This document shows, piece by piece, positions 51,801 to 64,000 of a stretch of 64,000 bases of DNA (position 1 is its first letter; each line of letters opens with the position of its first letter). The stretch spans positions 12,156,354-12,220,353 of the forward strand of contig OY754977.1 in assembly GCA_963576475.1 (NCBI GenBank). Direction: 5' to 3'. Origin of the DNA: Molanna angustata (Eukaryota; Arthropoda; Insecta; Trichoptera; Molannidae). Both the position numbers and the translations under genes were made by a program. The notes beneath the pieces are model-generated. The model was not told the DNA's origin, made no database searches, and worked only from the letters and a program-made list of their open reading frames with translations.

Positions 51801-54325
51801 CTCTCTCTCTCTCGAAACGTTTAAGATAATAATTCAATTTATGTAATGTGCACAGTCTTTTCCAATTGTCCACGTCAAATATTGTATTATACGTTGTAAT
51901 GGTAGGTAATTTATTTTAATCCCAAATCGAGCCGAGTGTTCCATTACTTATGAAATTGTTTTAACTTTCATATTTTTATCTATTGTTAAATTATCTCTAG
52001 TTTCTTTTTTGAATTTTAAAGTTTAATAATAAAGTTTTCGTAAAAAAATTTTCATTTTATTGTTTAAAAACCGTTTTCAATCAATACGAAATTGATGGTC
52101 AAGTCACATGGCCAATGTTTTATCACATTCGAAAGGTTATCCAAGTAGGCCACTGATTTATTTATAATTAGGAACTGCAGCCTCTTTGGTAATCATTTTT
52201 GCATTGCGTTTTATTTTTATCATTCCCTTTTCGAGAATTGTGCAATGAAATAATTCATTGCTTTAAAGTTACTAAGACCTCGTTATTTTCAACTTATTGG
52301 CGAATTTCTTATTTAATTCGCTTTATATTATGTTGGTGGTTCGTTCATGTTTATAATGACAGAGCTGGTTTTACATTTGGACTATCTCGGTGGAGGGGGG
52401 ATCTCGTTCATTGGAACCGAAATCAGGTTTAAACAATTGTTAAAATATTTCTTCAAAATGAGAAATCGCCAATAAAAAATAAACTTTTGTCAAAAACCTC
52501 TTTTACATTATTATGAAGTTTTATTTAAGGATGTCCATCGACCATATTAAATAAAACAGAACTTTTTTGTCTGTGTTCAAATCATTTATACTGCTTAAGA
52601 TACGTTTTGAAGTTTCCAAAATTATTCTTATTAATATTTTACTGATAAGTAATACTTTTTTAGAAGTACCTATGTTTTTTTTGTTGAGATATATGCAGTA
52701 TCAAGTAAAGAATAAATTATGTACATAAATAGAATTTGAAGCGGAGGGGCAATAGAGCAATAATTACAAGAATAGAGACACAACAATATGGATCCAGTTC
52801 TTAACTGAGATATGCGAAAGTCGCTTGACAATAAACAGGTGGTTACTGAAATGGTATTACACGAAGGCCTACATTCGTTCGATTTGTTAAATTATTTTGA
52901 TTAAGCAAGAATCAATGTTCACCCAATTTTATTCTGCGAAACTGAATTCAAAGAGAGTTGTGGTTTTGGCGAGGAATTGGAATGGAATGAATATCATAAT
53001 GCAGTTGAGCCTTTTGGAAAACTAATAAAATTTATATTTGACCGGCTATAATGGTTTGTATCATTAAATTTAGTCATATTTGAAAATAAGAAGTTTCCAT
53101 TAATTTGAATTCACATAATATTATTACTATTATATTTCGAAGTGAAATACTCAATTCTTTTTAGTATTGTTGGATTAAATTTTTCGATCAAATTGACTTT
53201 AATTTTACAAACAATACCAAAAATAATGGTTTGTGAGAATTAATTTGGGTAGGTTTGAGTGGTTGTGAGAGTTCATAAATTTCTCACGCTCTGAAGGAAT
53301 TCTCCGTATTTTCCTGAAAAAGATATTTAATTTTCATTTTACAAGCGACACATTTTGTTATTACCAAGACTTATTCATGTTCTTTCTTTTAAGATGCCTA
53401 TTGTTGAAATATTGGAACTTTGAGGGCAGAAATTTAAAATATGATTATTATATCTCATTCAAGTAAAATTCAAGGTTTTTGCGGAAGAATCATTTTGTGA
53501 AGAGCAATTTGGTTTTGCAATTATCTCAACAAAAGGTGAACTGTTTTACGGCTATCTGAAACGTCGGTTTTGAGACCTGGTTTTTATGTTTACAACGGCT
53601 CTTACAGCTTCTGTCGAATATAATTAAAAATTCAACCTAAGTATCCCACATGCTTTATTGATGTAGTAAGTAAAGGAACAAATTGTTTTGAAATGTGCTG
53701 TCTTATTCTTATGCAAACAACAAATGATCACGATCTTTTCAAAGATTCGTCCAATGACGAAGGGGGACAATACATATTTATTATTAAAACGGTTTTCGTA
53801 ATTTTACTTGCTATATTTGTTTGTGCAACTAAAATTGAATACATTACATTTTGAATTTCTTCCATTTGGGTTATTGAATCATTATGTTGAGAAATGAATA
53901 CTCGTGTGGCTGTGCACCCATTTCTATGAGTAAAATTAACCCGCGACCGTTGGTTGACAAAGGTGTTTGCGAAATTCTTAAAACATGAAAGGAAATACCA
54001 TCACAGTGATGTGAATTATTCCAAATCCGTATGTAATTTTTTTCTTTGGTGTTGTAGAATTATATTAAGATTAAGTATCTTGCGTGATCAAGAATCGATC
54101 TAGTCTTGGTCTTGCAAATCTTGCAGCACTTTCACAAAAAATATATCTCTGTTCAATTTCTGCAATTACAGTGAAATATGACAAAACATCAAATTCTTGT
54201 ATTATGTCTATAGTGAGTCGTTTATAGCTTACTTTTTAATTAAAAATCATGCTAAGCCTGGTCTTGGTCTTGCAAGTCTTGCTAGACCTTTTGCTTGTCA
54301 CTACTTTTTTGAATATTATTTAAAA
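48805..54325 (+). other. Intron DNA without recognisable genes
   Basis: More than 5 kb of AT-rich sequence. The only repeat noted is a (CT)n run at about 51796-51813. No credible coding frame. Confidence 0.4.
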
Positions 54326-54337
54326 CGATTCTGTGAT

Positions 54338-54582
54338 TTATTTATTTAATTTATTTAATTTATTTAATATTGCTTCTCGGGCAACTAACAGGTACTATGT
54401 CAAATATTAATTTAACACGCACCCAATAACAAGTTGCCACATTCTGGACACTTACGATATTAATCGTCTCACAGATCCAGACTGAAAACACAATTAAAAA
54501 CTGTGTCTCCACCGGGAATCGAACCCGGGACCTTTGGCTCAGCAGTCAGATATCTAACCAACTGAGCCACGAAGGCCGACGA
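54338..54582 (-). mobile_element. tRNA-derived SINE, young copy 2
   Basis: Same structure and orientation as the copy at 13114-13352: tRNA-like head at 54505-54580 (minus strand; A box TGGCTCAGTTGG, B box GGTTCGATTCC), unrelated body and an A/T tail of TTTATTTAATT-type repeats. A 7-bp target duplication, CTGTGAT, flanks it (54331-54337 and 54583-54589). The 215-bp core differs from copy 1 at one base (54449). It has no coding capacity. Confidence 0.95.
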
Positions 54583-54589
54583 CTGTGAT

Positions 54590-55550
54590 CATCAATGTTT
54601 ATTTTAAATTATCGAACTTTAATACTAAGTATGCTTAATAACGTTTTCATAGTATGTAAATAATTTTTTGATGCGTTCATGTTGTAATATCCAATATAAA
54701 TTTCATTTTGATTTATTTGTAGCTCTAAAATATGTAGATTGCCAAATATGTAATAAAGAAAATTCATATCAATGGTGATAATGAAAGGGAATTATAGTTT
54801 ATTAATTCTCGTGACCCGAATATTTATAATAGTGTTGGCGATCAATGTCTGACCGCAATATCTTGTTACCCGATGTGTTGAATGAACCCTTTTTTAAGTT
54901 TCGTCTACCTGCGATCTCAGGCCACTTTATTTTGTGCCCTTTGTTCCGACCGGATGTGGATGTGGTTGGTGGAAAAAAAATTGATGAAGTGGTTTTGAAA
55001 ATTGAAGTTTGATTAACCGGTCTTGGATCGCGACCGCTTCCTGTGTCCATTTCTTCCTTCCTGCGTATGGCGGAAAACTTTCTCATGAAATCAATATGGT
55101 GTTTGTTGACCTGACCCTTTTCTTCTTATTTATTGTATGTATTTCTGGGCAAGTTTTAGATGTAAAAATTGTACGTATGTTCATCTAGCTCAAACAATAT
55201 TTCATTGTTCTCTCCGGATGTATCAGGCATGTATAACAAAATGCAGATGATAGTTAGTTTATTGACATGTGTATTGCCATTATACGAACGTGTTTTTTCA
55301 TGAACGTGGTAATGAAATGCAGTTTTGTGGCTGCTTATTTCCATTGTAATTAATTATCTATCAAAACGCATAAATTCATTTAATAATTAAGATGTTTCCA
55401 TTACAACACAAGTTATTTTTGTATAACTTTTCTACAGTCAATTTTAGTTATTTATTTTATTAAACATGTACAAAATTGTAAGTTGTTGTCATCGTTTCCC
55501 TGGGACCGGACTACCTTTTGGATGGTTTTGATTAGTCTACGATACCAGGC
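54590..55550 (+). other. Intron DNA without recognisable genes
   Basis: Contains a 94-codon minus frame at 54802-55086 with a charged sequence but no recognisable domain. Otherwise AT-rich. Confidence 0.35.
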
Positions 55551-55554
55551 GAGC

Positions 55555-55680
55555 AGAAGAAGCTAGTGGTGATACCACAACCAGCCGCCGGTACTGACCT
55601 GCCGCACACACTCGTGACTCGGTCACCGGCTGAGTCACAGACACACTGCCCCCCCCGCCTCCTTCAACTTAAATGCGCTC
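55555..55680. other. GC-rich island, unidentified
   Basis: A short block with a sharp GC rise (CAACCAGCCGCCGGTACTGA, CTGCCCCCCCCGCCTCC) in AT-rich intron. It may be a repeat end or a regulatory site. No coding evidence. Confidence 0.4.
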
Positions 55681-55859
55681 ACATATACAATACTTCGTGT
55701 ACTTACACATTGAGGTCCGCCTTCCGCGCACTCACACTGATACTCTGCCAGTTACGATATGGTATGACTATTTTTAACTTATGTTGTCCTAATACTTCGC
55801 GTCGACTAGTTTCCTATCTTGCTTGTTCTTTTTATTTTTTTGTATCCTAAACGTACACA

Positions 55860-58800
55860 GCATGGCACTTCAGAGTGTGAAATTCAACCATCAATCATGA
55901 TTGTTCTTTTTAGGTTAGTTGATTAAAAAAATGTTTTGAAATAGATTTTTTACTCTTAGTTGTTGTGGAATTTTAAATATTGCCTGTATTTTTTTTTTGT
56001 TTAAATAGGTACTGTATTAACATTGACCAAGAAAGCTTATGCTATTTTAGTTATACATATATGTACCTTTGTATTTCAGTGAGAAATGTCAATATTTTCA
56101 TAACATTACGCTTTGTACAGAAACATTAGACATAACTTCATTATTTATGCAAAGTTTGTCTTCAGTAAAATGTATTTGTGGCAAACTTGGATGCATTAAC
56201 GTTAATCCAGCTAATAATAGTCATAAATTTTGTGCGAACCAAATAAATTTCATTGAAGGAAGTAAATCTGTTTGTTACTCCTATATCTATAGATATTGAA
56301 TTACTCTATAGCATGAGTATTATAAGACATGTTTTGAAAATTAAACAATGGGTTTAATTCCGATATGCACTAAAATTTTAATGAAATTTCAAATTTATTC
56401 CTTTTATGAATATTTGTTATTATAAAGGAAATTAAAATGATAAGAACATCACATGTGATATAGTTATAAAGTGATGGTTCTGGTGAACATATTTTTACTT
56501 TTAATGACTAATTTCAATTAAAATTTTGATTCGTATCCAGAATAGAACTCATTAATAAGTTAAAACTGTTAAATTACTAAGTTATCCATAAAAATATAAA
56601 TATTTACCATAAAGAAATCACTCTCTTTATGTTCCTTGACAGTGTTTATATTTGGTTTAATATTGCTGCCGAAAGATGATGGTACTATAATAATTTGATG
56701 TTTATTATCGAATGCGTTTGACGGACGCTGCAACCAAACTAAGTTATGATTGTTGTTAATAATTCGGAGGTTTTCCTTTTGCCGGCTCAACGTTGAGCGA
56801 GGCGATATCCTGAACTGTGAAGTCATCTCCTAAGAATTTATCATCAGTGTTGGGACTTGCGACTCTCTCACCGAGGATCTTGACCCTGTGTGACTTATAC
56901 CCAGACTCACCAGGTCTACATGATATTATGGCGAACGCGTGCACTCTCATTATGTTCTTTTAAACGAGATTTTAAAATTTACATGATTGTTACGCATACC
57001 GACAGCGGTTTGTACGAACCAACTGACATATTGCCACCAACGAGTACACTTCATAAAACTAAATAATATATTCTTGGTTTGATTTCCCCTTGTTGGATAT
57101 TATTGAAATATTTAAATTGAACAGATTTATGTAACTTGCCAATCGAGTTCGGTGTATCTAGACAAAGGTGTTTATTATTAGTAATAACTTTTAAGTGATT
57201 CTAGTTTTTCGTTACATATCGATTATATATTTATTACATATCTTTAGTTTAATGAAGTGTTGTTTTTTTTATTCTTGATTGTATTAAAAGTAATATGAAC
57301 GCCATTTTCAGTTTTGTTTGGAATGATTTTTTTTTCTATTTTGTCGATACTATCGCAGATCGATTGTTACGTTTTTTATATACTTGCATGATTAACAAAC
57401 AAAATCTATAGCGGTTATTGACTTTGAGGAAAAAACCCGATTCCAGGCTGACATTGATCATATTATTCTATCAGTTGATCAATTACCTCATCAACAACTT
57501 CACAGCACTGACCGGTTCAGCGTCCAACCTTTTTTTAAATCATAAGATTATTATAATTTGAACTTGGATACCCACAATGTTAAATATTTTTACGATTTCG
57601 GTTCTCGATATTAAGATATATTATATGAGGTTTGATCTTTATACCACTGTCAAAATGTAGTTTATACCTATTATTTGATCCAGTTTTTAGTTATAGTCCC
57701 TGTGGCAAAGTCGTTATGTCTGAAGATGTAATAAATACTCATTCAGGTATATTTTTAAATCGATATTATTGTGCTAATAATTATGCTAACCTCAGGCATT
57801 TAGTATTATCTGGATATTTAATTACTATGCTGACGCTTATTTCAATAGCACCTCCAAAATGTTTACAATCATTAAAATTATTTTAAGTTAGATCTTATTA
57901 ATTCAAGTTTATTACGTATACAGTAATATTCTTTAGAATTGTCGATACACATTCACATATTATCTTCCCATCTGCTGCCTTGGGTCGCCTGTCTACTTGG
58001 TGGTTAATAGGCGTGTATTTATTTTGGGCGCGACAGATGTCTTTGCTTTCATAAGGCAACCGGGGCGGGAGGAAACGTAGTTATAAAAAAGTTTACCTAA
58101 TCTATCCGACGCTCTCGGTCCTCAAAGACTATAAAGCTTGCGATGCCTGGCTTGTTCAAATGTTTATCTTTTGATCCACATACTTACCACGTGAGAAATA
58201 AACCATCTCATTACACAAAGATATAACTGCATCAAACTATAGTCAACAAAAAGATAGGGCTCTCTTTCACAGGGCTCGTTGGAAGCAGTGGCTCAATTGG
58301 AAACAAAAGATTATTATATGTCATATAATTTAAAATGAAATGAGTGCATTTGCAACACTCATGTTTTTAAATATTGAAATGAACTGAAATGATTTATTTC
58401 CATTATTTACATAATATTATATTACAATAGTAAAAAAGTAACTACATTTAAAAAAGGTCTTATTATGAAAATACTATGTACTTACAATTGTTTCTATTTG
58501 GAAATTTACTTCCTCGACCAGTCTTTTCTGAGGCAGTACTTCTTCAATTTGGTCTAAGGTTACGTGTTATTGAATGCAAAATAATCAACAGAAATAATTA
58601 AACAGAAAAGAAAAATATACAGCGACCTCTCAGTTATTATAACCCATAAAATTGTTATGAAAATGATGAATGGCACCAATCTATGGTTGAGATTCTCAGG
58701 TTATGGAGACAGAGAGTAGTGAATTATGTCAGGATATTTAATAGTGTATGAGCAGATTGTATTCTGTCATTACTTTTCAGTCAGTTTATTAACAGTTTTT

Positions 58801-58975
58801 TAAAGTTTGTTCCGTCGCGTTAGATATTGTGTTTTATGTCAGGTAATACTTTATTGTTAAGTCGAGGAGCAAGGAATAATAATATAATTTCTTCGACAGG
58901 CGTTCTTCGTTCATTCAAAGAGGTGGTCAGTAGAATGATTGTTTCATTAGTTTCAAATAGAATAATTTCACTTTT
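55860..58975 (+). other. Intron DNA, one unidentified open frame
   Basis: Mostly AT-rich. The minus strand at 56756-56950 is open for 64 codons with balanced composition (SGYKSHRVKILGERVASPNT, DDFTVQDIASLNVEPAKGKP). I recognise no family, and no splice sites were convincing. Confidence 0.3.
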
Positions 58976-58979
58976 CTTT

Positions 58980-59250
58980 CTTTAGATTCTCCGGACCTCC
59001 CGACTAATTATCAGACTTCATGGACCGCGTATTGTGCTCACACTCCGTGATGAATTATGCATCGTTGCACCGAAAATCGGTTCATATAGCCGATGTGGAT
59101 GCGTTGGACGCACTTTTTTTACCCAAATGGAATTCAGAGTCCGACCATCAAATTAAACATACCTTTGTGTAGTCGCCGATCGTCCCGGTGGAATTCTTGT
59201 TAACAAGAACTCGGAATAATATTCCTGCTGTGGTCACGGGTTCGACAAAT
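58980..59250. other. Balanced-composition block, unidentified
   Basis: About 270 bp with lower A/T and several CpGs (AGTCGCCGATCGTCCCGGTG). No long frame and no repeat signature. A candidate conserved non-coding element on composition only. Confidence 0.25.
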
Positions 59251-59254
59251 CTAT

Positions 59255-61735
59255 GATGTGTACCTACTAACGTCGATATATCGTCATCCGTCGTTCTTTG
59301 TTAATATTCTGTTCTTTTCTGCGATTGGAAAATAGCATCGAGAAGTATTTTCATATTGTACATCGCATAAAAAAATATCCATCCCTCCAGAGAAAAAGTC
59401 ACATGACATATTATATGTTCGAATTCCGGTGGCTATTCCTATCCATAAATTCCTTTGTGAGATATTAAATAAATAAAAAAAATAGTTCAGTTTTCGCTTC
59501 TCGAGTCCACGTCCGATTCGTGGACGGCAATAGAATTGTCAAAATTGTAAAGACAGAAATATCCAACAACAGAAGTCTACCCGGAACACCTGCGAAGAGA
59601 TAGAAGAACAGTTGGACCTTCTTGTCTCAGAATAGTCCTTCATAGCTCAAATGACCTAATTCTCTATGAGGAAGAAGAACCAAAACCCCAAAAAGAACGT
59701 CAGAATTTTCTTAGATGCCTATGTTTTTCATAATTTCTTAATATGATTCTATTTACAAATAATCTTCTTAAACCATTGCAAAAACGATCAGTAATACATA
59801 GGTATGTAAAATATTCCACCTAAATGACTTAATACATGGTGAAGAAAAAGATGTTTAATTTTTCCGATATTTTTTTAGTTATTCTGTTATCCGGGGCGGA
59901 GACGAATCCAACAAAAGAGATCATTACAATTGGTCCAGCCATTTTTGAGTTATAAATTATAAATGATGTAGCTAACCCGACTTTGTTTTTTATGTATATA
60001 TATAGATTATTTTAATTATCTTAATTGTAAGATAAAATTGTCATACATATGTAATTCAAGTAAATGTCGAATTTGATATGCAGTGAAAATAAGACCACTG
60101 AAATTACAGAATGAAAGTGAGTTGAAAAAGGTTACTTATAAATTTTAATGTTATAAATTATGATTATTTATCACTAAAATGAAATATTGCCAAGTGTAAT
60201 TGAATTGAGATGGAATTCCATATTGAAGCTAAGGGCGCTTTTCGCGAAAATCTCGTTCGCTACGACTTTCATTTTCACTGTTTGGCAATGTATGGATCAG
60301 GTTTTGTTAGGGACGGGATATTGAACTTCTCTGAGCTCTCTCAAGGTCCAGCGCGAAGGGGACCGGAATATTTGCCTGAGAAAGACGGAAGTATGTAGTA
60401 TACGTAATATTATGGACGTAACGTGAGGGAACGATCGAATGACGCAAGGGGAAGTATATAAAAAAAAATATTACACTCGCAATATTTTTACGTCCTTGAA
60501 ATGTTACGTCGTTATGTAAACTTTGTTTATTAATTTGATTCTTATTTGAAAGGATTCTACGTTTGAAAAATATTCGTTCTAATTTTGAAAATCAATGGAA
60601 TTTTTTAAATTCGTATTTTGAAAAATAATAGAATTTTTTCTATGATTTTTCTTATCTTAAATTTAAAATTCGAATGCAAACATAATACACACCATTAAGT
60701 CGTTTACCTATATTTCGTTGCAGACACTCGTCGCTTCATACAGATTCATAAAACGTCTAATAAATGTAGATCGTTCTGGGTTTTTATATTTTATTCGGTA
60801 CTTTGTTAACTGTGGTGGCTGTGAGGAATTTTATTTCGGCCGCGGTTAGATAGGGTTTGATTATTAAGTATCGATGCGACTCGCGCGAGGGAGTGTCATT
60901 GTACATTGCAAATTTTTTATCCGAAAATATGTATAAAAGGGGATTTTTTTACGTGCAGTCTTTTATTTTAATCTTTTTAATAGATACAGTTATACCATCC
61001 TTTTATATATTTTTTTCATTCGTTTATTGGTCATTTTATCAATATCCCCAAGCCATCTCAAAGGAATATGTTTATAAATCGTTTTTTATTTTGAATTCAT
61101 TGCATTCTTTTCGTTCCAAAATCAATTTAATTGAATTTATTTTAAATTCGATCATTGTAAATAATTTTTCAGTTTTGAATATCATTATTTTAAATTCGTT
61201 TTCATTGAAGTATATATATTTTATTTTGATATGATGTGTCTGCTGTTCTGTTCTGGAATGTTCTTTATTCTTGCGAGAGAGAGACGCATAGTTTGGCGGT
61301 ATGCAGTTTTGGATAGGCAATTTAAATGCATTAAAACGAGTCAAAAAAATAACACGTGAGGTTAAAATGTGGCCAGGCCGGAATTCAAATATGAAGATTA
61401 ATTTAAATTTTTATTTGTTTTTGATTAATACTGTACACAAAATGTATTTTTATACATTATATTCATTATTTATAAAGAAAAACTGATGAAAAACTGATTA
61501 AAGAAAATAATTTCTACCATCATTTTCGAAGTTATTTGCAGGGTCCGCTCTAGAGAAGGATGGCATGTTCAATATGAAAGAAGCTTGAATAATAGGTAAG
61601 TGGGTACGTATGAGACGATGCATGAATGTAAAGGAAGCAACGAATGTTTGCTAAGATCGAGATGTATGGCGATGGATCTTTTCTGTATGTAATTGTTTCA
61701 TTAAAAAAAATGATTATTCACAATTTTGTCATAAT
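59255..61735 (+). other. Intron DNA without recognisable genes
   Basis: AT-rich with a few short frames (62 codons at 60210-60398 with balanced composition, no known domain). GTTCGAATTCCGGTGG at 59418 resembles the SINE B-box region and is followed by a TAAATAAATAAA run at 59467; a heavily decayed SINE is possible. Confidence 0.35.
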
Positions 61736-61740
61736 TTGTT

Positions 61741-61850
61741 ATCTGGTTGGTTGGAAGAAATTGCCTAGTGGCAATAAGCCCGCCAGTGTGAATATATTTT
61801 TTATATTATGTACAAAAATATAAATTAATTAATAAATAAAAAAAATATAT
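61741..61850 (+). mobile_element. Truncated retroelement 3' end, copy 3
   Basis: ATCTGGTTGGTTGGAAGAAA, TGGCAATAAGCCCGCCAGTG, then TGTACAAAAATATAAATTAA and an A-rich tail. It matches the minus-strand copy at 4028-4135 closely and the copy at 38441-38547. Confidence 0.8.
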
Positions 61851-61854
61851 ATTT

Positions 61855-63525
61855 TAAAATGCTGAATGTATTTATTAGATGGGTCAAAATTGTTCATTTA
61901 TATTCCGAATTATTAAAAAAATTACAAGTATCGAATTTTTATATAAAAAATATTATTATTTAATGGTTATTTTTTATCAGACCTGGTAACACTGTCTCTG
62001 CGTGGACTCGATTTTATATTTCTTTGCCAAAAAGGGACGCTTCTATTCCCGCACGAGTCAGAGAAGCACGAAGATATCCGATAGAAAGAGACACAACCAA
62101 TGCAGTCGGGGACTGTGCGCGGATGTAGCAATTATGGGATATGTTTTTTTTTGTTATTTTTTATTGTTACTTTTTTGTGTTCTAGGCTTGATATTTAATT
62201 TACCGATTCACGACGCGGCGGATTTTATGCGTGTCTTGCTCTATAACGATCGTCTGGTATCTTTTGTTGGGAACAATGCAAAAGCGCCATATCTTTTTTA
62301 TAAAATTATACGACATTTTAATATACTTACCAATCTTCATTTTGCGGCCATTATTTCGTTTTGACCCATCAATATGTTGATATCGCGCTGTAAATAATAA
62401 ACGTTTCAACTATTTTGACGCAAAAATTGTGATAATTTAAAAATAAACATTATAGAAGCTTTTTAATATTTGTATGGTTATGGACCATTAAAATTTTTGC
62501 AAAATATCTTTCATGCATTTGAATTCCACATAAAACCAAGTATTAAAAAATAAGTTGTCGATGTTTTAAAATATTCTATTTTGTTAGATTTAGTTTATCA
62601 ATTATTTATCAGTTAATCAGCAATAATTATTATATTTATTGATATCCACTTATGTTTATTAATTTTTCTTATGAAAAAATAATAATATTGTTTTGCATTT
62701 AATACAATTAAGTTTTAAGATGCAACTTTTTTTGTTTTTCAACATAAATTATATTTCCATAATGTGTATTGACATATTATTATTTAACCTTTTAATATCT
62801 TAAAAATTGAAATTTGCATACTAGTAAAGATTATTTAGTTGAAATAATTCGAGACATAATTTAACGATAAAATAGTTTTATGTTGCATAGTTAATTTATT
62901 GCATATTTATTTATTCGTTAAAATAGTATTTTGAAATTATACATATTAGGTCACTCTCTTTGTTTTGTTTGAAAAGCTTTTTGAAATAAAAATTGTGATA
63001 AGCGATAAAAAGGGCATTTTAACGTTAAATCTAGTGAAATATTAAAACCTCCTGATGCATTATGAAGTTACGTGCTAGTAAGGGTAACTATCGCGTGCGT
63101 TAAAAAGGGTTTATACGTGATTAAAGTTATCGAAACTCATTTTTTGCATTTTAAGAACAAACCTTACTTGAAATGAAAAAACTTTATAAAAGATTTATTT
63201 CTCTACGACACATAGTTTTGGAGTAATTTTTAAAAAATGCTGTAAAAAAGATATTAATAATTGTTTTTTTTTTGAGAATTTCTACTGAATTTTAAAATTA
63301 TGTTACGAACATACACTAGAGAAATGATGAAAATACAAAATATTTTTTTTAGAAATACACTTTTTAACATATTTGAGGAATTTGATTTCAAATTGGAATT
63401 ATTCGGTTTATATGGCTACTGAAAACTTGAGTACGAACATATAAATAAAATGTTATCCAAGTTGCACGAAGATTGTTTTTCTCGATTTTGCGATAATCGA
63501 TTAAAACTTTATAACTTCTTCTTCG
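61855..63525 (+). other. Intron DNA without recognisable genes
   Basis: Very AT-rich. A 120-codon frame at 62002-62364 includes a hydrophobic stretch but no recognisable family, and its start region is unlike a gene context. Confidence 0.4.
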
Positions 63526-63531
63526 ATGGCG

Positions 63532-64000
63532 CTACAGCCCAAGTCGAGCCTTGGCCTCCTTCAACTTCTGCCTCCAACCCCGTCTGTCCTCAGCTGCCGT
63601 CCTCCAGTTTGTAATGCTTAGGAGCTGTACCGCATCCCTCCTCACCTCGTCCTGCCATCGCAACCTGGGTCTTCCTATCTTCCTTTTTCCTCCTGGATGA
63701 TCAGTCATAATTCTCTTGGGAATTCGCATATTTGGCATTCTCTGAACATGTCCAGCCCATCTCAATCTCGATAGTCTTATATATGTTGAGATACTGGGTG
63801 TTTCATATATTCTGGACAGTTCATCGTTTTGCCTTATACGCCACTCTTCCCCATCCTTCGCTGGTCCACATATGCAGCGGAGAACTTTCCTCTCAAATAC
63901 ATCCAAAGCTTCAGCAGATTTTATTGTGAGTGTCAATGCCTCGCACCCATATGTAACCACAGTCCTTATAATTGTCTTGTATAGGATAATTTTGGTTTTT
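63532..64000 (-). pseudogene. LINE ORF2 C-terminal region, open and running off the window
   Basis: The minus strand is open from 64000 down to the stop at 63532-63534. It begins KTKIILYKTIIRTVVTYGCE, the end of the reverse transcriptase thumb region with the LYKTxIRxVVTYGCE signature. It continues with ALDVFERKVLRCICGP, LRWAGHVQRMPN, GGKRKIGRPRLRWQDEVRRD and NWRTAAEDRRGWRQKLKEAK, ending ARLGL. This is the least decayed LINE in the window, with no stop or frameshift over about 155 codons. Upstream domains lie outside, so I cannot say whether it is intact. It is antisense to mex-3. Confidence 0.88.

Noticed and set aside
62002..62364. 120-codon frame with a hydrophobic segment as a membrane protein
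   Set aside because: The hydrophobic run is T-rich sequence read as F/L/V; no family or gene context.

Overview
The window reads as about 64 kb of AT-rich animal nuclear DNA, most likely from an insect. It has one recognisable host coding exon, long non-coding stretches, many decayed non-LTR retrotransposon tails, tRNA-derived SINEs, several DNA-transposon derivatives and long (TA)n tracts. There are no operons, Shine-Dalgarno sites, CRISPR arrays or free-standing rRNA/tRNA genes. I could not settle the insect order: frequent GTACCTAC-type words occur in several orders.

The only host gene I can name is on the + strand. Positions 7644-7896 encode the N-terminus of a MEX-3 family KH-domain RNA-binding protein: a RALQLAL/LSLLGLG block, then [19 protein letters not shown]. 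The exon stops at a GT donor inside the last glycine codon of the first KH GXXG loop. I found no second coding exon, so everything from 7897 to the end is probably one first coding intron of at least 56.1 kb. Upstream there is an in-frame stop just before the ATG and a GC/CpG-rich block at about 6840-7075 that may be the promoter.

Upstream flank (1-7643): a 4 x 77-bp tandem array (622-935), a minus-strand LINE ORF2 tail (1160-1700), a 179-bp TIR element (3511-3689), a truncated LINE/SINE 3' end (about 4028-4135), a 13 x 30-bp minisatellite read as an open 10-residue repeat (4561-4950) followed directly by a 26-bp hairpin (4944-5000), a LINE tail (5415-5720) and a 414-bp inverted-repeat element (5975-6388).

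Intron (7897-64000): a complete TA-flanked pogo-like element with its catalytic domain deleted (12622-14565) and a young SINE inside its zinc-finger codons (13114-13352). A near-identical second SINE lies at 54338-54582 and an old copy at 15876-16012. Also present are a 184-bp tandem duplication (25982-26349), a LINE 3' end (27777-28560), further LINE tails (24972-25221, 34279-34640, 38999-39125, 63532-64000), two long (TA)n tracts (22993-23169, 47586-47837), a 685-bp TTAA-flanked near-perfect foldback element (46332-47016) that would form a long RNA hairpin in the intron transcript, and a compact 46-nt hairpin (37764-37809). A few GC-richer islands (about 21530-21712, 42430-42900, 43560-43920, 55555-55680, 58980-59250) stand out and may be regulatory elements or unrecognised repeats.

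There is no gene network to describe: the host content is the start of mex-3 and its regulatory surroundings. The rest records successive, nested transposon activity.
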